Assembly: GCA_021604525.1 (NCBI GenBank)
Contig: BQJD01000016.1
Span: forward strand, 18,604 to 82,603
Length of the DNA: 64,000 nt
Direction: 5' to 3'
Source of the DNA: a marine bacterium B5-7
Lineage (GTDB): Bacteria > Pseudomonadota > Gammaproteobacteria > Arenicellales > CAJQKF01
This document shows positions 35,083-44,211 of the stretch, piece after piece. A model generated the notes under the pieces. It saw nothing but the letters and a program-made list of their open reading frames with translations, made no database searches and had not been told where the DNA came from. A program made the position numbers and the translations under genes. How positions within the stretch are numbered: the first letter of the stretch is position 1; the number at the start of each line of letters is the position of its first letter.

Positions 35083-37362
35083 TTGAACGAAGACATTACC
35101 CGTAGCGACCCAGGCGCGGCTTCAGTCGTTGACCGTACGGCTCGTGTTGTCTCAGTGAAGCGACGTCAACCGTTCGATAGTCACCTGCTGCTTCCAGCGC
35201 TGGCATCCGGACTGATTATCGGCGTCTCTATCGTACTCTGGTCGTTTACTCTGGCGTCGCTGGTGTTTAGCGGCGAGCTTGCGCCATTTATGCAACAGGG
35301 TGCAGGGTTTCTGCTTACCGGGTCCGCCGTGCTGGTACTGGTGATGGCGTTGACCAGTTCCTATCGCGGCACCGTCGGCATGTCTGACGAGGCGGCTGGC
35401 GTCATCTTGAGCCTGGTCGCTTCGAACGTAGCCATTACGCTCGGTGCAAACTTCGATCCGCATGTTGCATTTGCAACTGTTATGGCCGCCGTTGTCCTGT
35501 CGACATTACTTTGTGGCCTGACATTTATTGGCCTCGGTTACTTCAAGCTGGGTAATCTGGTGCGGTTCATTCCTCATCCGGTGGTTGGCGGTGTCGTGGT
35601 TACCATGGCATGGCTTCTGGTCATCGGCGCACTATCGGTAATGACCGATATCGAGCCGGGATCAGTTGGCGTTGAAATCATCCGTTCACCGCAACTCGTG
35701 GTGCGATGGCTGCCCGGTGTCGTGTTTGCCCTAACTCTTTTGATTGCAATGAGACGCTGGGATCATTTCCTGACCCTGCCGTTGATGTTCCTCGGCGCCA
35801 TCGGGCTTTTTTATACGGTCGTGTCATTGCTCGATATCCCATTGGACAGCCTGCATGCGAACGGCTTTTTGATGGGTCCGTTTCCGGATCAGGACATGAT
35901 TGCCTTTGGTGATATGGAACTGGTTCGTCAAGTCGAATGGTCTGCGCTGGTTAATGCCATTCCTGATCTCATGTCTCTGATACTTCTTTGTGTTTTGGGA
36001 TTATTACTGACGGCTACTGCCCTTGAAGCCGCGGTGAACAGCGATATGGATTTGAATCGAGAACTGAAGTCTGCAGGCGTGGCCAATTTGCTGACCGGCT
36101 TATTCGGTGGCATTACAGGATGCCACTCGCTTGAGGATTCCCTGGTTGCCCGGGAGATCGGCGCGCCCACCCGACTGGTCGGTGTAGTTGCATGCCTTGT
36201 ATGTCTCGCCGTACTTGGCTACGGGGCTGAGGCGCTATCTTATCTCCCCAAGTCATTGCTCGGTGGATTCATACTGTATTTCGGTTTGATTCTCCTCCAG
36301 AAGTGGGTGGTCGAGGCATGGTTCCGTGTGCCGAAAGCGGACTACTTCATCGTCATCACCTGTTTACTGGTGTCTGTCAGCGCCGGTTACATTGAAGGTA
36401 TCACCGTCGGTATCGTCGCCGGCATTGCCATCTTCGTAATCAACTACAGCCGCATTGACGTTATCAAGCACGCACTGTCAGGTGCAGAGTTTCGCAGTCA
36501 TGTGGAGCGCGATGCGTCATCGAAAGCCTATCTGCATGCTCACGGGGAGGCAATTCATATACTGAAGTTGCAAGGTTTTATTTTCTTCGGTACCGCCCAC
36601 AGGATCTACCAACAAATTGTGAGTCGGGTAAATGATGCGTCACTTATGCCAATCCGGTTTGTGGTACTTGATTTTCGTTCGGTCAGTGATATGGACATGT
36701 CGGCAATTGCCAGCTTTGAGAAGATTCGCCAATTGGTAGAGCATCATTCAACGAACCTCGTTGTTGTCGATGTAAATGAAACGGTCACCGCCAAGTTTGA
36801 ACGAAGCAGCCTGATTGGTTTGAATGATAAGTCTGTTGTTCAATTCAGTGACGTGGATCTGGGTCTTGAGTGGTGTGAGAACCAGTTGCTGGAAGACATG
36901 CAAGGCAAGCCCGATACAGATGATCGGCCGTTAGCGAAACGCATGCTGGATTCATTTCCAGAACCGGCACTGGTGCCTGAGTTGATGGCCCGTCTTGAAA
37001 GAATCACGGTCGAGGCAGGTAGGTTGCTAATACGTCAGGGCTCACCCTCAAGTGATCTTTATTTTATTGAAACGGGGCGTATCGCAATCATGCTCGAGAT
37101 TACCGGCCGCAAGCCGGTTCGCTTGCGCAGTATGGGTCCAGGGACCGTGGTCGGTGAAGTTGCCTTGTATTTGCAGTTGCCTCGTTCCGCGTCGGTGATT
37201 GCGGAATGTGACTCTGTAATATACCGATTGACGCGTGAATCGCTTGATCACATGAAGCAACAACATCCTTCACTGTCCGCATCATTCAATGAGTTTATTG
37301 CACGGCTTCTGGCTGCCAGACTGTCGGATACCAATATCATGTTGAGTGCGCTACTGGAATAG
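35083..37362 (+). CDS. SulP-family anion transporter with STAS and cyclic-nucleotide-binding domains
   Basis: 759 residues in three parts. Residues about 35-455 form the SulP/SLC26 membrane domain with 12-14 helices, including the GCHSLEDSLVAREIGAPTR stretch near 345. A STAS domain (about 487-600) begins HILKLQGFIFFGTAHRI and contains DFRSVSDMDMSA. A cNMP-binding-type beta-roll (about 626-755) has LLIRQGSPSSDLYFIETGRI and a VVGEVALYLQLPRSASVIAE phosphate-cassette-like segment. SulP proteins carry sulfate, bicarbonate, dicarboxylates or other anions. The added nucleotide domain suggests direct control by cAMP or a related signal. TTG start with a weak GGAG site; a standard protein would end after STAS. 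Confidence 0.9.
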   Translation: MNEDITRSDPGAASVVDRTARVVSVKRRQPFDSHLLLPALASGLIIGVSIVLWSFTLASLVFSGELAPFMQQGAGFLLTGSAVLVLVMALTSSYRGTVGMSDEAAGVILSLVASNVAITLGANFDPHVAFATVMAAVVLSTLLCGLTFIGLGYFKLGNLVRFIPHPVVGGVVVTMAWLLVIGALSVMTDIEPGSVGVEIIRSPQLVVRWLPGVVFALTLLIAMRRWDHFLTLPLMFLGAIGLFYTVVSLLDIPLDSLHANGFLMGPFPDQDMIAFGDMELVRQVEWSALVNAIPDLMSLILLCVLGLLLTATALEAAVNSDMDLNRELKSAGVANLLTGLFGGITGCHSLEDSLVAREIGAPTRLVGVVACLVCLAVLGYGAEALSYLPKSLLGGFILYFGLILLQKWVVEAWFRVPKADYFIVITCLLVSVSAGYIEGITVGIVAGIAIFVINYSRIDVIKHALSGAEFRSHVERDASSKAYLHAHGEAIHILKLQGFIFFGTAHRIYQQIVSRVNDASLMPIRFVVLDFRSVSDMDMSAIASFEKIRQLVEHHSTNLVVVDVNETVTAKFERSSLIGLNDKSVVQFSDVDLGLEWCENQLLEDMQGKPDTDDRPLAKRMLDSFPEPALVPELMARLERITVEAGRLLIRQGSPSSDLYFIETGRIAIMLEITGRKPVRLRSMGPGTVVGEVALYLQLPRSASVIAECDSVIYRLTRESLDHMKQQHPSLSASFNEFIARLLAARLSDTNIMLSALLE

Positions 37363-37370
37363 ATATAACC

Positions 37371-38033
37371 ATGTCAGACCATAATAAGTTGTTCGATACA
37401 CCAAAGGATGCAAAGGCAACCCTGGTGCTGGCCCATGGTTCAGGCCAAGCCATGAATTCAGCATTCATGAACGAGATGGCAGCAAGAATTTGCGCTGATA
37501 CGAACTATCCAGTCGAAGTCGTCCGCTTTAATTTTCCCTATATGATTCTTGCAAGCGAAAGTGGTCGGCACAGACCGCCGGACCGTGCGCCGGTACTTTT
37601 AAGTGCCTGGCGTGAGGTTATCGATTCGGTACGCCCGCGTGCGCATCGATTATTTATTGGCGGCAAGTCATTGGGTGGGCGCGTTGCCACCATGCTTGCC
37701 GACGATGCCGGCATAATTGAAAACGTCGACGGGGTGGTGTGTCTCGGCTATCCATTTCATCCACCGAAAAAGCCGGAGAAATTACGCACGACGCATCTCA
37801 AGACGCTGCAAACCCCGACGCTGATCGTGCAAGGTGAACGAGATCCATTCGGTAATCGGGAAGAGGTGGCGAATTATTCGTTGTCGAGGAACATAAGGTT
37901 TGAATGGATGACCGATGGCGAACATGGTTTCAAGCCGAGGAAATCATCAGGCACGACGCTTGAAGATAACCTTGACGCCGCTGCCGCGGCAATCATTCGC
38001 TTTATGGCAGATATTAATCAGGCAACAAATTAA
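37371..38033 (+). CDS. Alpha/beta hydrolase of the KANL3/Tex30 type
   Basis: 220 residues. The hydrolase core begins ATLVLAHGSGQAMNSAFM, then the nucleophile elbow GGKSLGGR, VCLGYPFHPPKKPEKLRTTHL and the late His in DGEHGFKP. This arrangement matches the KANL3/Tex30-like family, which is poorly characterised in bacteria; the acid residue is probably in QGERDPFG. It starts 8 bases after the SulP stop, so it may be co-transcribed. Its last 4 bases overlap the end of the convergent AraC-type gene. Confidence 0.85.
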   Translation: MSDHNKLFDTPKDAKATLVLAHGSGQAMNSAFMNEMAARICADTNYPVEVVRFNFPYMILASESGRHRPPDRAPVLLSAWREVIDSVRPRAHRLFIGGKSLGGRVATMLADDAGIIENVDGVVCLGYPFHPPKKPEKLRTTHLKTLQTPTLIVQGERDPFGNREEVANYSLSRNIRFEWMTDGEHGFKPRKSSGTTLEDNLDAAAAAIIRFMADINQATN

Positions 38034-38974
38034 TTCTGGTTGTCCGGCAACCTGTTTCTTAATTCTTTTGGCGTTAGTTGATAGCATCGTCGGAATGCTT
38101 TGGAGAGCGATCTCGATGATGCAAAACCAACGTTATCGGCAATCTGTTCCAGAGGCATGCAAGTATGCTTGACGAGGTTGTATGCCTTGGCAAGTCGCCA
38201 GTTCAGAATATAGGTCATGGGTGCAACGCCAACGGTATCTTTAAAGTGACGCACGAGGGTCGCACGAGACATGCCAACACGTTCGCCGAGTAACGATAGC
38301 GACCAGTCAAAGGCAGGTTCGCGATGGATCAGCATGAGCGCATGTTGTACGCGTCGATCCCGTAATGCGGCCAGGAAACCGGTCGCATCCTGATTACGTT
38401 CCACATAACAATTGAGGAGTTGCAGAAACAGGACTTCGGTCAGCCGGTCGACTATGGATCGGGTGCGGTCATTCACGCTGCGCATCTGTGCATCAATCAA
38501 TGTCACGGTTATCCAGATAGGCTCGGTTGGTTCAAACTCCGGGAAGCTCAGAATCTTCGGCAGTGAATCAAGCAGGGGATGGGGTGAATCCTGATCGTAA
38601 TGAACGATTCCACACATGATCCGATTAGTAATCTTACCTTGTTGAAATAGAGGGTTATTGAGTTCACAGGCTTCACCGGCGCGCGCACTGGCAACCAGCT
38701 CCCGACCCGGCTGGTCCGCGATCCAGTGGGAGTTATCGACTGGCAGCATGACAATACCCATCTCCCGAACTTCAAGATCATCAAAGTCATCGCCGCCCAC
38801 ATAGCAACTTCCTGACAGTGCAATGTGAAACCGGGGAAGCCCTACCGGATCCAGAAAAATTCCCCACGGTGCAGCCAGTTCCGAGCGAAAAAAAATGGTG
38901 CCCCTGAAACGCAATGTTTCAAGCACATCGCCAAGCACATCGAAGGCGACATCATCATTGCGTCGATCAGGCAC
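38030..38974 (-). CDS. AraC-family transcriptional regulator with cupin-type sensor domain
   Basis: 314 residues with a GTG start. The N-terminal ~190 residues fit the AraC ligand-binding cupin_6 type (FRGTIFFRSELAAPWGIFL at the start, then FHIALSGSCYV). The C-terminal ~100 form the double helix-turn-helix: RVGMSRATLVRHFKDTVGVAPMTYILNWRLAKA for the first, and IADNVGFASSRSLSKAFRRC...LTPKELR for the second. It is divergent from the cytochrome P460 gene across about 130 bases and may control it. Confidence 0.9.
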   Translation of the reverse strand: MPDRRNDDVAFDVLGDVLETLRFRGTIFFRSELAAPWGIFLDPVGLPRFHIALSGSCYVGGDDFDDLEVREMGIVMLPVDNSHWIADQPGRELVASARAGEACELNNPLFQQGKITNRIMCGIVHYDQDSPHPLLDSLPKILSFPEFEPTEPIWITVTLIDAQMRSVNDRTRSIVDRLTEVLFLQLLNCYVERNQDATGFLAALRDRRVQHALMLIHREPAFDWSLSLLGERVGMSRATLVRHFKDTVGVAPMTYILNWRLAKAYNLVKHTCMPLEQIADNVGFASSRSLSKAFRRCYQLTPKELRNRLPDNQN

Positions 38975-39105
38975 TTTTCTGAGCCGCCGTGATACCCGGT
39001 TCTTTGGATAGTGTTTTCATAATGCTCACTCTGGAAGCCTGTAGCAGAACATCAGTTTCTGCTTCCGGCAATTTCGCAGTACTTGTCAACATGGGAATAG
39101 TAAAC

Positions 39106-39729
39106 ATGATCAACTTGAACAGTAATCTATCATCGTCCTGTCGTGTCCTGTTAGGACTCGTCCTGCCATTGATTGGCACCAGTGCTATCGCGGATGAATT
39201 TTTTACCATCAAGGATGGACAGCTCGAACGTCCCACAGGTTACCGCGAGTGGGTATACGTAGGCACGCCAGTCACACCTGATGAACTAAATAATGGTAAA
39301 GCCGCGTTCCCGGAGTTTCATAACGTTTATATCGATCCTGAAAGTTGGGAAAACTGGAAAGCCACAGGAGAGTTTCGTGACGGCACCATTCTGATCAAGG
39401 AACTGGTCAGAGTGGGAGCAAAGTCGGCGGTCAGTGGCAACGGATATTTCGAGGGTGATTTTCTTGGCCTTGAAGCAACCATCAAAAGCAAGAAACACTT
39501 CGCCGATGAACCGGGCAACTGGGCATACTTCAGCTTTTCAACGCCAGATCATAAAACTCTGACGACCACCGCCAAGGCCTTCCCTGCTGCTTCATGCAAT
39601 GCCTGTCATGCCGGTGCTGCCGCCGATGACTTTGTATTTACCCAGTACTACCCGGTGTTGCGTGCAGGTAAAGCAACGGGTGAGCAAGCCGTCGGTGGCG
39701 TAAACTCTGATCTTTCTACAGCGAACTGA
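39106..39729 (+). CDS. Cytochrome P460 family c-type haem protein
   Basis: 207 residues from the ATG at 39106, which gives a compact signal peptide (cleavage near SAIAD, residue 30); an ATG five codons earlier is also possible, and the frame is open further left without start context. The body matches the cytochrome P460 domain (YREWVYVGTPVTPDELN, FHNVYIDPESWENWKATGEF), and the single haem site is C164-N-A-C167-H168 near the C terminus, followed by DDFVFTQYYPVLR. Characterised P460s oxidise hydroxylamine or NO; others only bind NO. Which applies here is unclear. It is divergent from an AraC-type regulator and has its own terminator. Confidence 0.87.
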   Translation: MINLNSNLSSSCRVLLGLVLPLIGTSAIADEFFTIKDGQLERPTGYREWVYVGTPVTPDELNNGKAAFPEFHNVYIDPESWENWKATGEFRDGTILIKELVRVGAKSAVSGNGYFEGDFLGLEATIKSKKHFADEPGNWAYFSFSTPDHKTLTTTAKAFPAASCNACHAGAAADDFVFTQYYPVLRAGKATGEQAVGGVNSDLSTAN

Positions 39730-39774
39730 ACAGGCTGCACCGCTGCAAAAAAATCATCCTGGATAAATGAATAT

Positions 39775-39809
39775 ACCCGCCTCTTCAGTTTTGAAGGGAC
39801 GGGTTTTTA
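39775..39809 (+). terminator. Rho-independent terminator after cytochrome P460
   Basis: ACCCGCCTCTTCA and TGAAGGGACGGGT pair in 11 of 13 positions around a GTTT loop and are followed by a run of T on the plus strand, 46 bases past the stop. Confidence 0.85.
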
Positions 39810-39864
39810 TCAAATGAATTCGAAATGATGTTTTTGTTTGATAGGGGTAGCGCTGTGATCTGGT

Positions 39865-40665
39865 TTACAGGATTGTTATCAGGGCATCGAGCATTTTATC
39901 CGCTCGTTCCGCCATCAGGGTGTGCCCCGAACCCTTGAGTATTTCAATACGCACATTGGTAAGCAGTGATTTCAGCAGACCGCTGTTGCGTGGCGGGGTC
40001 ATCATGTCCTTGTCACCCAAAATCATCAGCGCGGGAACATCGATGGGTGATTCCTGTTCGGCATTAATCCTGTATCGATTGCAGGCGGAAAGATCCGTGT
40101 GCAGTACACCTGGCGCTGCCCGTTCAAGTAATCTCAAGGTGCCGCCAGCCATCCACATGCCGGGTGTTTCACTGCCACCTAGTTGCGCGGCGCGACTGTA
40201 ACCCCAGTAAGTGAGCATGTCGATGGCATCGTGACTGTCTTGTTGCGAGGCATTGAGTAGCGGATCGCTGACAGCCATTGGCAGGGCACTACCCACCAGC
40301 GCCAGAGCTGATACACGAGTGGCATGACGGCGGGCAACATCGAAGGCCACCAGCGAACCCATGCTGTGTCCAACCAGAGACGCTTTATCGATGTGGAGCG
40401 CATCGAGCAGCGCCGCAATGAAATCAGCCATGGCTTCGATGCTGTCGAGCGGTGTACCGCCCGAACGTCCATGCCCGGGCAGATCGACAGCAATGACGTT
40501 GTATGCGTGACGGGCAAAGTAACGTGCCGGTAATACCCACACGCTGTGATCCATGGCGGCGCCGTGAATGAATACGATGGCCGGTCGCGAGAGATCGAAC
40601 GGTCGACCGCCGGTGTAGACGAATGCCGGCTCGTCATTGACGTCGATGATAAAGTTGCCGCTCAT
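39865..40665 (-). CDS. Alpha/beta hydrolase
   Basis: 266 residues of the classical alpha/beta hydrolase fold: oxyanion block VFIHGAAMDHSVW, DLPGHGRSGG, nucleophile in GHSMGS, acid in LGDKDMMTPP and the late His in KGSGHTLMAE. No signal peptide. It overlaps the metY stop/start by 4 bases, so it is translated with metY. An ester, lactone or homoserine-ester substrate could be imagined from that context, but homoserine acetyltransferase motifs are absent. Substrate not assigned. Confidence 0.85.
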   Translation of the reverse strand: MSGNFIIDVNDEPAFVYTGGRPFDLSRPAIVFIHGAAMDHSVWVLPARYFARHAYNVIAVDLPGHGRSGGTPLDSIEAMADFIAALLDALHIDKASLVGHSMGSLVAFDVARRHATRVSALALVGSALPMAVSDPLLNASQQDSHDAIDMLTYWGYSRAAQLGGSETPGMWMAGGTLRLLERAAPGVLHTDLSACNRYRINAEQESPIDVPALMILGDKDMMTPPRNSGLLKSLLTNVRIEILKGSGHTLMAERADKMLDALITIL

Positions 40666-41960
40666 GTTTTTGACGCTGCGTAGAGGGCACGGGCAAGATC
40701 TTCGATCAAATCGTCGGCATCCTCGAGACCGACCGACAGTCGGATGAGTCCTTCGGATATGCCGGCAGCCTCAAGAGCAGCGGCGTCCATGCGGTGGTGA
40801 GTGGTACTGGCGGGATGTATCACCAGAGATTTTGCATCGCCGACATTGGCCAGATGAGAAAACACTTCGAGCTTTTCGATAAAGGTGCGACCGGCAGCAC
40901 GGCCACCCTTGATGCCGAAGCTGAATACGGCACCGGCGCCGCGTGGCAGTAATATTTTCGCCAGTTCATGGTCCGGGTGGTTTTCGAGTTCAGGATAACT
41001 CACCCACTCGACAACCTCGTGGTTATTAAGGAAGGCGACAATCTTGCGGGTGTTTTCGACATGCCGTTGCATTCGCAGCGACAGCGTTTCCATGCCCTGC
41101 AAAATAAGGAATGCGGTATGCGCGCTCATGCACGCGCCGAAGTCACGTGCGCCTTCCTTGCGGGCGCGGGTGATGAATGCCGCCGGGCCGAACTCCTCGG
41201 AAAAATTCATGTCGTGAAAACCATCGTAGGGTTCGGTCAGCGTGGCAAATCGTCCAGAGGCATCCCAGTCGAAGCGGCCGCCGTCGACCAGTAGCCCGCC
41301 GATAACCACGCCGTGACCGCTTAGGAATTTGGTCGCCGAATGAAAAACGATGTCGGCACCGAAATCGAACGGCTTCATCAGGAAAGGGGTGGTGAAGGTG
41401 GCGTCAATCATCAGTGGCAGGCCGGCATCGTGGGCAAGAGCGGCGACCTTGGGAATATCGAGGACTTCGAGACCTGGATTGCCGAGTACCTCGCCGAACA
41501 CCAGTCGCGTCTCGGGACGGATGGCATCAGCGAATGCCTTATGATCGCGGGGATCGACAAAAGTGGTGGTGATGCCGAAACGCGGCAGGGTATAGGCGAG
41601 CAGATTATGGGTGCCACCGTACAGCGATCGTGAGGCGACGATGTGGTCGCCGGCACCCGCCAGGGTGCTGATGGCGAGGAAGCCGGCTGCCTGACCACTG
41701 GCGGTGGCAATCGCGCCGACGCCCCCTTCAAGGGCAGCAATGCGTTCTTCGAGTACCGCATTGGTCGGATTGGTGATGCGTGAATAGACGTGACCGGTGC
41801 GTTCGACATTGAATATCGAGGCGGCGTGATCCGTACTCTTGAATACGTACGAGGCTGTCTGGTAAATCGGTGTTGCACGGGCCCCGGTGGTCTCATCGGG
41901 ATGTTGTCCGGCGTGCAGACTCAAGGTGTCGAAATTAAATCCCTTGGGGATGGTTGCCAT
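40662..41960 (-). CDS. metY: O-acetylhomoserine (thiol)-lyase
   Basis: 432-residue PLP enzyme of the Cys/Met-metabolism family that makes homocysteine from O-acetylhomoserine and sulfide. Key features are LHAGQHPDETTGARATPIYQT near the N terminus, the SRITNPT phosphate region, the PLP lysine K211 in FHSATKFLSGHG, and the C-terminal IHPASTTHH block. The length (about 430, against about 385-400 for MetB/MetC) supports MetY. The gene follows the molybdopterin oxidoreductase by 114 bases and overlaps the next hydrolase by 4. I looked for a SAM riboswitch in the gap and did not find one. Confidence 0.93.
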   Translation of the reverse strand: MATIPKGFNFDTLSLHAGQHPDETTGARATPIYQTASYVFKSTDHAASIFNVERTGHVYSRITNPTNAVLEERIAALEGGVGAIATASGQAAGFLAISTLAGAGDHIVASRSLYGGTHNLLAYTLPRFGITTTFVDPRDHKAFADAIRPETRLVFGEVLGNPGLEVLDIPKVAALAHDAGLPLMIDATFTTPFLMKPFDFGADIVFHSATKFLSGHGVVIGGLLVDGGRFDWDASGRFATLTEPYDGFHDMNFSEEFGPAAFITRARKEGARDFGACMSAHTAFLILQGMETLSLRMQRHVENTRKIVAFLNNHEVVEWVSYPELENHPDHELAKILLPRGAGAVFSFGIKGGRAAGRTFIEKLEVFSHLANVGDAKSLVIHPASTTHHRMDAAALEAAGISEGLIRLSVGLEDADDLIEDLARALYAASKT

Positions 41961-42044
41961 GAGATTGATCCGGGTTGATGTTGTGTTTACGTTTAACGAA
42001 GTGAATCGGGTGGCGACGTGCGCTTGATCGAATTGTAATCGGGA

Positions 42045-42066
42045 TGCGCACGGTTGTCGGTGCGCA
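42045..42066. terminator. Hairpin after the molybdopterin oxidoreductase gene
   Basis: TGCGCAC-GGTTGTCG-GTGCGCA, a perfect 7-bp stem 9 bases beyond the stop of the minus-strand oxidoreductase gene and 85 bases before the metY start. No T run follows, so its strength as a terminator is uncertain. Confidence 0.45.
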
Positions 42067-42074
42067 CGGTCAGC

Positions 42075-44156
42075 TCAGGTCGGCCTGATCCACACTGCGG
42101 TATCGTGGAACACCGCACCGCCCGCCGGCGGCGCCGCCTCTGCGCTGACCAGGGTATTGATGCCACGCGCGCCACTGAAGTCGCGGTTCGGCCAGACGCT
42201 TTCGACAATGATTACGCCCCGCTGAACTCCATCGAATGACTGGCAGGCAAGCGTCACCGATCCGAGTTTATTGCCAAGCATCACACTATCGCCATCGACC
42301 ACACCGATATCGGCAAGATCCAGCGGATGAATTTTTACCTTTGGATGTCCTTCGCGGCGGCGTGATTCAGGACACTCGGTGAAGGACGTATTTAAAAACC
42401 AGCGTGACGGCGCGGTCACCATGCGATACGGATGTGTGTTATCGGCATTGTCGATAATGTCGTAATGATCGGGCAGCTTCGGCATGTCGTCGCGATAGCT
42501 GTCGCATTTCTGCCAATCGGCATAAAAGTGAAATCGTCCGTCGTCGGTGGGGAAGCCATTCAGGAAATGCATGTCCTCGAAGCTGCCGGCACAATCGATC
42601 CAGTTATCCTCATCGAACGCCGACAGACCTTTGTAGCCCGAGCGTTTCAGGCAGTCGTCGATGAGTTCGAGTTCGCTCATGTCAAAACCGGGATGTGATG
42701 CACCGAGTCGAGTCGCCAGTCCTTTAAGAACTTCGTGATTGCTGCGGCATTCACCCGGCGGCTCGATTATCTTACGGCCCATTTGTACAAAGGTATGACC
42801 GCTGGCGGTATAGATATCGTCATGTTCCACGAACATGGTGGCGGGCAGCACGATATCGGCCATGGCGGCGGTTTCGGTCATGAACTGTTCGTGTACGCAG
42901 ACAAACAAATCGTCACGCATAAAGCCGTCGCGGACTTTGGCAGCCTCCGGCGCAACCGCCATGGGATTGGTATTTTGAATCAACAGGGCTTTGACCGGAG
43001 GACCACCGCCAATATCCTTGGGGTCGTTGGTCAGCACCGGGCCGATGCGCGATTGGTCGAGCAATCGAACACTTCTGTCGAGCCGGTCGAGACCCATTAT
43101 CATCGTTTCATCAAGACCGGCCAGCGACGAGTTGCCATACAGCGCACCGCTGCCGGGATGACGCCAGGTACCGCTGACCGCCGGTAGACAGCTCACCGCA
43201 TGCATGTTGACGGCGCCGTTACGGCTTCGCGAGAAACCGTGCTGTGCGCGGATAAAGCTGCGCGGAGTACTCGCATAAAGACGCGCGAAGTCGACTATCC
43301 TGTTCGCGTCGAGGCCGGTGATGTCAGCCGCCCAGCGAGGATCGCGTGTGGCGAAGTGGCGAGCCGCATCATCGTTGAAATCGGTCAATGTGTTGAGGTA
43401 GTCGAGATCGGCCAGGCCTTCATCGAGCATGACGTGAATCATGGCCGTTGCCAGCGCGCCATCGGTGCCAGGGCGCAGCATGATATGCAGATCGGCCTTG
43501 TCGGCGGTGGCCGTTCGGTAGGGGTCGACCACGACCAGTCTGGCGCCACGCTCACGCCGTGCTGTGGCGAAGTGATGCATCACATTGACCTGGGTATGCA
43601 CCGGGTTGCCGCCCCAGACAATCAGCAAATCGGTGTCGGCAATCTCGCGACCGTCGAGACCGCGCTTGGAACCGACCCCGGCATTCCAGCCGGCGTCTGA
43701 AAGGGCAACGCAAATAGTCGACTTCTGCCGCGAATAACCGAGCACATGACGGAACCGTTCGATTCCGTCGCGCTGCACCAGGCCCATGGTGCCGGCATAA
43801 AAATATGGCCAGATCGCTTCCGGGCCATACGCCTGATCTATTCGACTGAAGTTTGCAGCGACATCATCTAGCGCCTCATCCCAACCAATTTCGACGAACG
43901 CGCCGCCTCCGATACCACGCGGGCCGACTCGTTTCAGAGGTTGGGTAAGTCGATCGGGATGATGAGCACGTTCGGCGTAGCGCGATACCTTGGCGCAGAT
44001 GGTGCCGGCGGTGTAAGGCTGGCCGCGAGCCCCGCGAACTTTGCCGATGGTGAAGTCGTCGATCCGCTCGACTTCCAGGGCGCAGACGCTGGGGCAGTCA
44101 TGGGGGCAGGTGGTGTAGTGGCGCATGGTCAGGATGGTATCACTGCTTTGCGGCAA
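42075..44156 (-). CDS. Molybdopterin-dependent oxidoreductase (DMSO-reductase family, cytoplasmic)
   Basis: 693-residue catalytic subunit. The N-terminal [4Fe-4S] site is TTCPHDCPSVCAL plus TICAK (C17, C21, C25, C54). The molybdopterin-guanine-dinucleotide domains follow: WGGNPVHTQVNVMH, VVVDPYRTATADKADLH, LLIQNTNPMAVAPE, the ADIVLPATMFVEHDD block, and a C-terminal domain with VKIHPLDLADIGVVDGDSV. There is no twin-arginine signal, so it is cytoplasmic. No partner redox subunit or chaperone is adjacent. The ATG ten codons in (44126) is an alternative start. The residue at the Mo ligand position cannot be fixed by eye. It sits between maiA and metY on the same strand. Confidence 0.9.
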   Translation of the reverse strand: MPQSSDTILTMRHYTTCPHDCPSVCALEVERIDDFTIGKVRGARGQPYTAGTICAKVSRYAERAHHPDRLTQPLKRVGPRGIGGGAFVEIGWDEALDDVAANFSRIDQAYGPEAIWPYFYAGTMGLVQRDGIERFRHVLGYSRQKSTICVALSDAGWNAGVGSKRGLDGREIADTDLLIVWGGNPVHTQVNVMHHFATARRERGARLVVVDPYRTATADKADLHIMLRPGTDGALATAMIHVMLDEGLADLDYLNTLTDFNDDAARHFATRDPRWAADITGLDANRIVDFARLYASTPRSFIRAQHGFSRSRNGAVNMHAVSCLPAVSGTWRHPGSGALYGNSSLAGLDETMIMGLDRLDRSVRLLDQSRIGPVLTNDPKDIGGGPPVKALLIQNTNPMAVAPEAAKVRDGFMRDDLFVCVHEQFMTETAAMADIVLPATMFVEHDDIYTASGHTFVQMGRKIIEPPGECRSNHEVLKGLATRLGASHPGFDMSELELIDDCLKRSGYKGLSAFDEDNWIDCAGSFEDMHFLNGFPTDDGRFHFYADWQKCDSYRDDMPKLPDHYDIIDNADNTHPYRMVTAPSRWFLNTSFTECPESRRREGHPKVKIHPLDLADIGVVDGDSVMLGNKLGSVTLACQSFDGVQRGVIIVESVWPNRDFSGARGINTLVSAEAAPPAGGAVFHDTAVWIRPT

Positions 44157-44211
44157 ACAGCATTAGCTTGCCATGGCCGATCATTGCCGGGTCATCAAAT
44201 AGTACGGCACG

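Noticed and set aside
41961..42074. SAM riboswitch upstream of metY
   Set aside because: The gap is only 114 bases, holds one simple hairpin close to the upstream stop, and shows none of the conserved core of SAM-I or SAM-II.
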